DNA of 6,483 bases from Burkholderiales bacterium. GTDB lineage: Bacteria; Pseudomonadota; Gammaproteobacteria; Burkholderiales; Usitatibacteraceae. Below, piece after piece: positions 5,342 through 6,483 of the stretch. Within the stretch, counting starts at the first letter, position 1. Each line of letters opens with the position of its first letter. A model generated the notes under the pieces. It was not told where the DNA came from and ran no database searches. It saw only the letters and a program-made list of their open reading frames with translations. Both the position numbers and the translations under genes were made by a program. The stretch is taken from contig JANXWW010000385.1 in assembly GCA_025350945.1 (NCBI GenBank), positions 1-6,483 of the forward strand, written 5' to 3'.

Positions 5342-5875
5342 TTACTGTTTTTCCACTTGACCAAAATCGAGTTCGACTGGTGTCGGGCGACCAAAAATTA
5401 GCACCGACACGCGAATCTTCGATTTGTCGTAATTCACATCTTCAACTGCGCCATTGAAGTCGGTAAATGGGCCATCTTTTACGCGCACATTTTCGCCAAT
5501 CTCAAACAATATTTTCGGCTTCGGCTTCTCAACACCTTCTTTAACCTGATTTAGAATCGCATCAACTTCTTTTTGCGAAATCGGTGTCGGCTTGTTACCC
5601 ACACCACCCACAAATCCGGTCACTTTCGGCGTAGATTTCACCAAATGCCATGACTCATCCGTCATTTCCATTTGCACCAAAATATAGCCGGGGAAGAAGC
5701 GGCGCTCTGACAACGCTTTGGCACCCTTCTTCATCTCGACTACTTCTTCGGTGGGCACCAACACATCGCCAAATTTTTCCGGCATGCCGGAGCGGCGAAT
5801 ACGATCAATGAGTGCCGCTTGAATGCTTTTTTCCTGGCCAGAATAAGCGTGAACCACGTACCAACGCATCGTCAT
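5342..5875 (-). CDS. nusG: Transcription termination/antitermination factor NusG
   Basis: Elongation factor that clamps RNA polymerase, binds Rho, and joins transcription to the leading ribosome via S10. The 177 residues match the family (E. coli 181). The NGN domain (about 1-118) begins RWYVVHAYSGQEKSI and includes VPTEEVVEMKKG and ERRFFPGYILVQMEM. The KOW domain (about 127-177) is GENVRVKDGPFTDFNGAVED, then IFGRPTPVELDF. F161 corresponds to E. coli F165, an S10/Rho contact. ATG at 5875 directly follows the secE TAA; an alternative ATG two codons in (5869) gives MRWYVV, and neither has a strong Shine-Dalgarno sequence. Translation is probably coupled to secE. Confidence 0.97.
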   Translation of the reverse strand: MTMRWYVVHAYSGQEKSIQAALIDRIRRSGMPEKFGDVLVPTEEVVEMKKGAKALSERRFFPGYILVQMEMTDESWHLVKSTPKVTGFVGGVGNKPTPISQKEVDAILNQVKEGVEKPKPKILFEIGENVRVKDGPFTDFNGAVEDVNYDKSKIRVSVLIFGRPTPVELDFGQVEKQ

Positions 5876-6223
5876 TTACGCACCAGTACCAATAAATTTA
5901 GAAATTGCAAATGTAAGGCTCCAGTCCACTGCCCACAAGAAAATCGCCATGACAAACACGAACACGAAAATCACGCCCGTTGATTGCAAGGTTTCTTTGC
6001 GCGAAGGCCATACGACTTTTTTCGCCTCATCAACGGATTCACCCGCATAGGTCGCAAACTCACGGCCCGGTGCTGAGAACCAGCCAACCAAACCTGCGAC
6101 CACAAATAGCCCAAGCATGGCACCCACGCGCGCAATCATTGGCTTATCGGCCAACAAATAAAACGCAGCAAGCCCCCCAATGAAAATCAGTACGGCTGCT
6201 ACGATTTGTATTTTATCTTTCAT
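5876..6223 (-). CDS. secE: Preprotein translocase subunit SecE
   Basis: Essential inner-membrane component of the SecYEG channel, clamping SecY. The 115 residues contain three membrane spans (about 7-25, 32-50 and 83-103), as in the long form of E. coli (127 residues) rather than the single-span short form. Before the last span comes the conserved amphipathic stretch SVDEAKKVVWPSRKETLQ (63-80), the family hallmark. The ATG at 6223 has only a weak upstream purine stretch (GTGGA). The stop abuts nusG, as in most bacteria. secE is probably co-transcribed with tRNA-Trp and perhaps with an upstream tuf gene outside the window. Confidence 0.96.
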   Translation of the reverse strand: MKDKIQIVAAVLIFIGGLAAFYLLADKPMIARVGAMLGLFVVAGLVGWFSAPGREFATYAGESVDEAKKVVWPSRKETLQSTGVIFVFVFVMAIFLWAVDWSLTFAISKFIGTGA

Positions 6224-6346
6224 CCGAATCCACTTTGGGGCGAAATAATCTTTAGGGCTTAATAATTTTAGGCAACTTCACTGCACGATATTGCACGTCA
6301 TAACCCACAATCGTCAGCACGACGAGGATGTAGGCAAATCTGAATC
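6224..6346 (-). other. tRNA-Trp–secE spacer, no convincing gene or promoter
   Basis: This 123-base spacer holds no terminator hairpin between tRNA-Trp and secE, consistent with one precursor transcript. An open frame ending at the TAA at 6252-6254 would read a short hydrophobic peptide, but it has no ATG and no ribosome binding site. Only weak promoter-like hexamers are present. Confidence 0.4.
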
Positions 6347-6422
6347 TGGCAGGCCAGGAGGGCCTCGAACCCCCAACCTACGGTTTTGGAGACCGTTACT
6401 CTGCCAATTGAGCTACTGGCCT
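6347..6422 (-). tRNA. tRNA-Trp, anticodon CCA
   Basis: A 76-base cloverleaf with an encoded CCA end (6349-6347). The acceptor stem AGGCCAG (6422-6416) pairs with CTGGCCT (6357-6351), and the discriminator is G at 6350. The D arm is GCTC…GAGT. The five-pair anticodon stem encloses loop CTCCAAA, with anticodon CCA at 6389-6387, which reads UGG. The T arm is GGGGG–TTCGAGG–CCCTC with one G-U pair. All arms close, so the gene looks functional. It sits directly upstream of secE; in E. coli tRNA-Trp is elsewhere and tufB precedes secE. Confidence 0.96.
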
Positions 6423-6433
6423 ATTTGGAATCG

Positions 6434-6465
6434 TGTATCGCCTACTGCGCGGCATGATTTGTCAA
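6434..6465 (-). promoter_or_regulatory. Possible promoter upstream of tRNA-Trp (perfect -35, poor -10)
   Basis: TTGACA is present on the minus strand at 6465-6460. No good -10 lies at standard spacing. GATACA (6439-6434) is the nearest candidate, with a 20-base spacer and only three of six matches. Transcription from an upstream tuf or tRNA promoter outside the window is equally possible. Confidence 0.25.
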
Positions 6466-6483
6466 CTGCGATGCTTGATGTAC

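Overview
The window is a piece of the conserved secE–nusG–rplKAJL–rpoBC chromosomal block, and every gene lies on the minus strand (transcription runs from high to low coordinates). In that order it holds tRNA-Trp, secE, nusG, rplK (L11), rplA (L1), rplJ (L10), rplL (L7/L12) and the 5' part of rpoB, which runs off the low-coordinate edge after 746 codons. Protein wording (RpoB rifampicin cluster with T in place of the E. coli N518, L7/L12 and NusG sequence style) and a tRNA-Trp directly before secE suggest a betaproteobacterium, Burkholderiales- or Nitrosomonadales-like, of moderate GC. The genus cannot be fixed from the sequence.

Layout: 6423-6483 is the flank before tRNA-Trp, with a TTGACA hexamer. 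tRNA-Trp is at 6347-6422, followed by a 123-base spacer. secE and nusG abut (TAA then ATG). A 135-base spacer then carries a candidate promoter and a hairpin leader before rplK. rplK and rplA share one base (TAATG). A 303-base spacer contains an L10-type autoregulatory leader before rplJ, which starts with GTG. A 57-base spacer precedes rplL. A 537-base spacer between rplL and rpoB contains a rho-independent terminator-like hairpin (probable attenuator), a 22-position near-perfect long stem (probable RNase III site) and several further stem-loops.

Functionally this is core gene expression: protein export (SecE), transcription elongation (NusG), the ribosomal L1 arm and L11/L10/L12 stalk, and the RNA polymerase beta subunit. 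The spacers are where regulation sits: L1 and L10 feedback on translation, and partial termination plus RNA processing to set ribosomal protein against polymerase output. I see no mobile element, CRISPR array, accessory gene or new enzyme system. The noteworthy content is RNA structure in the spacers, above all the rplL–rpoB spacer.
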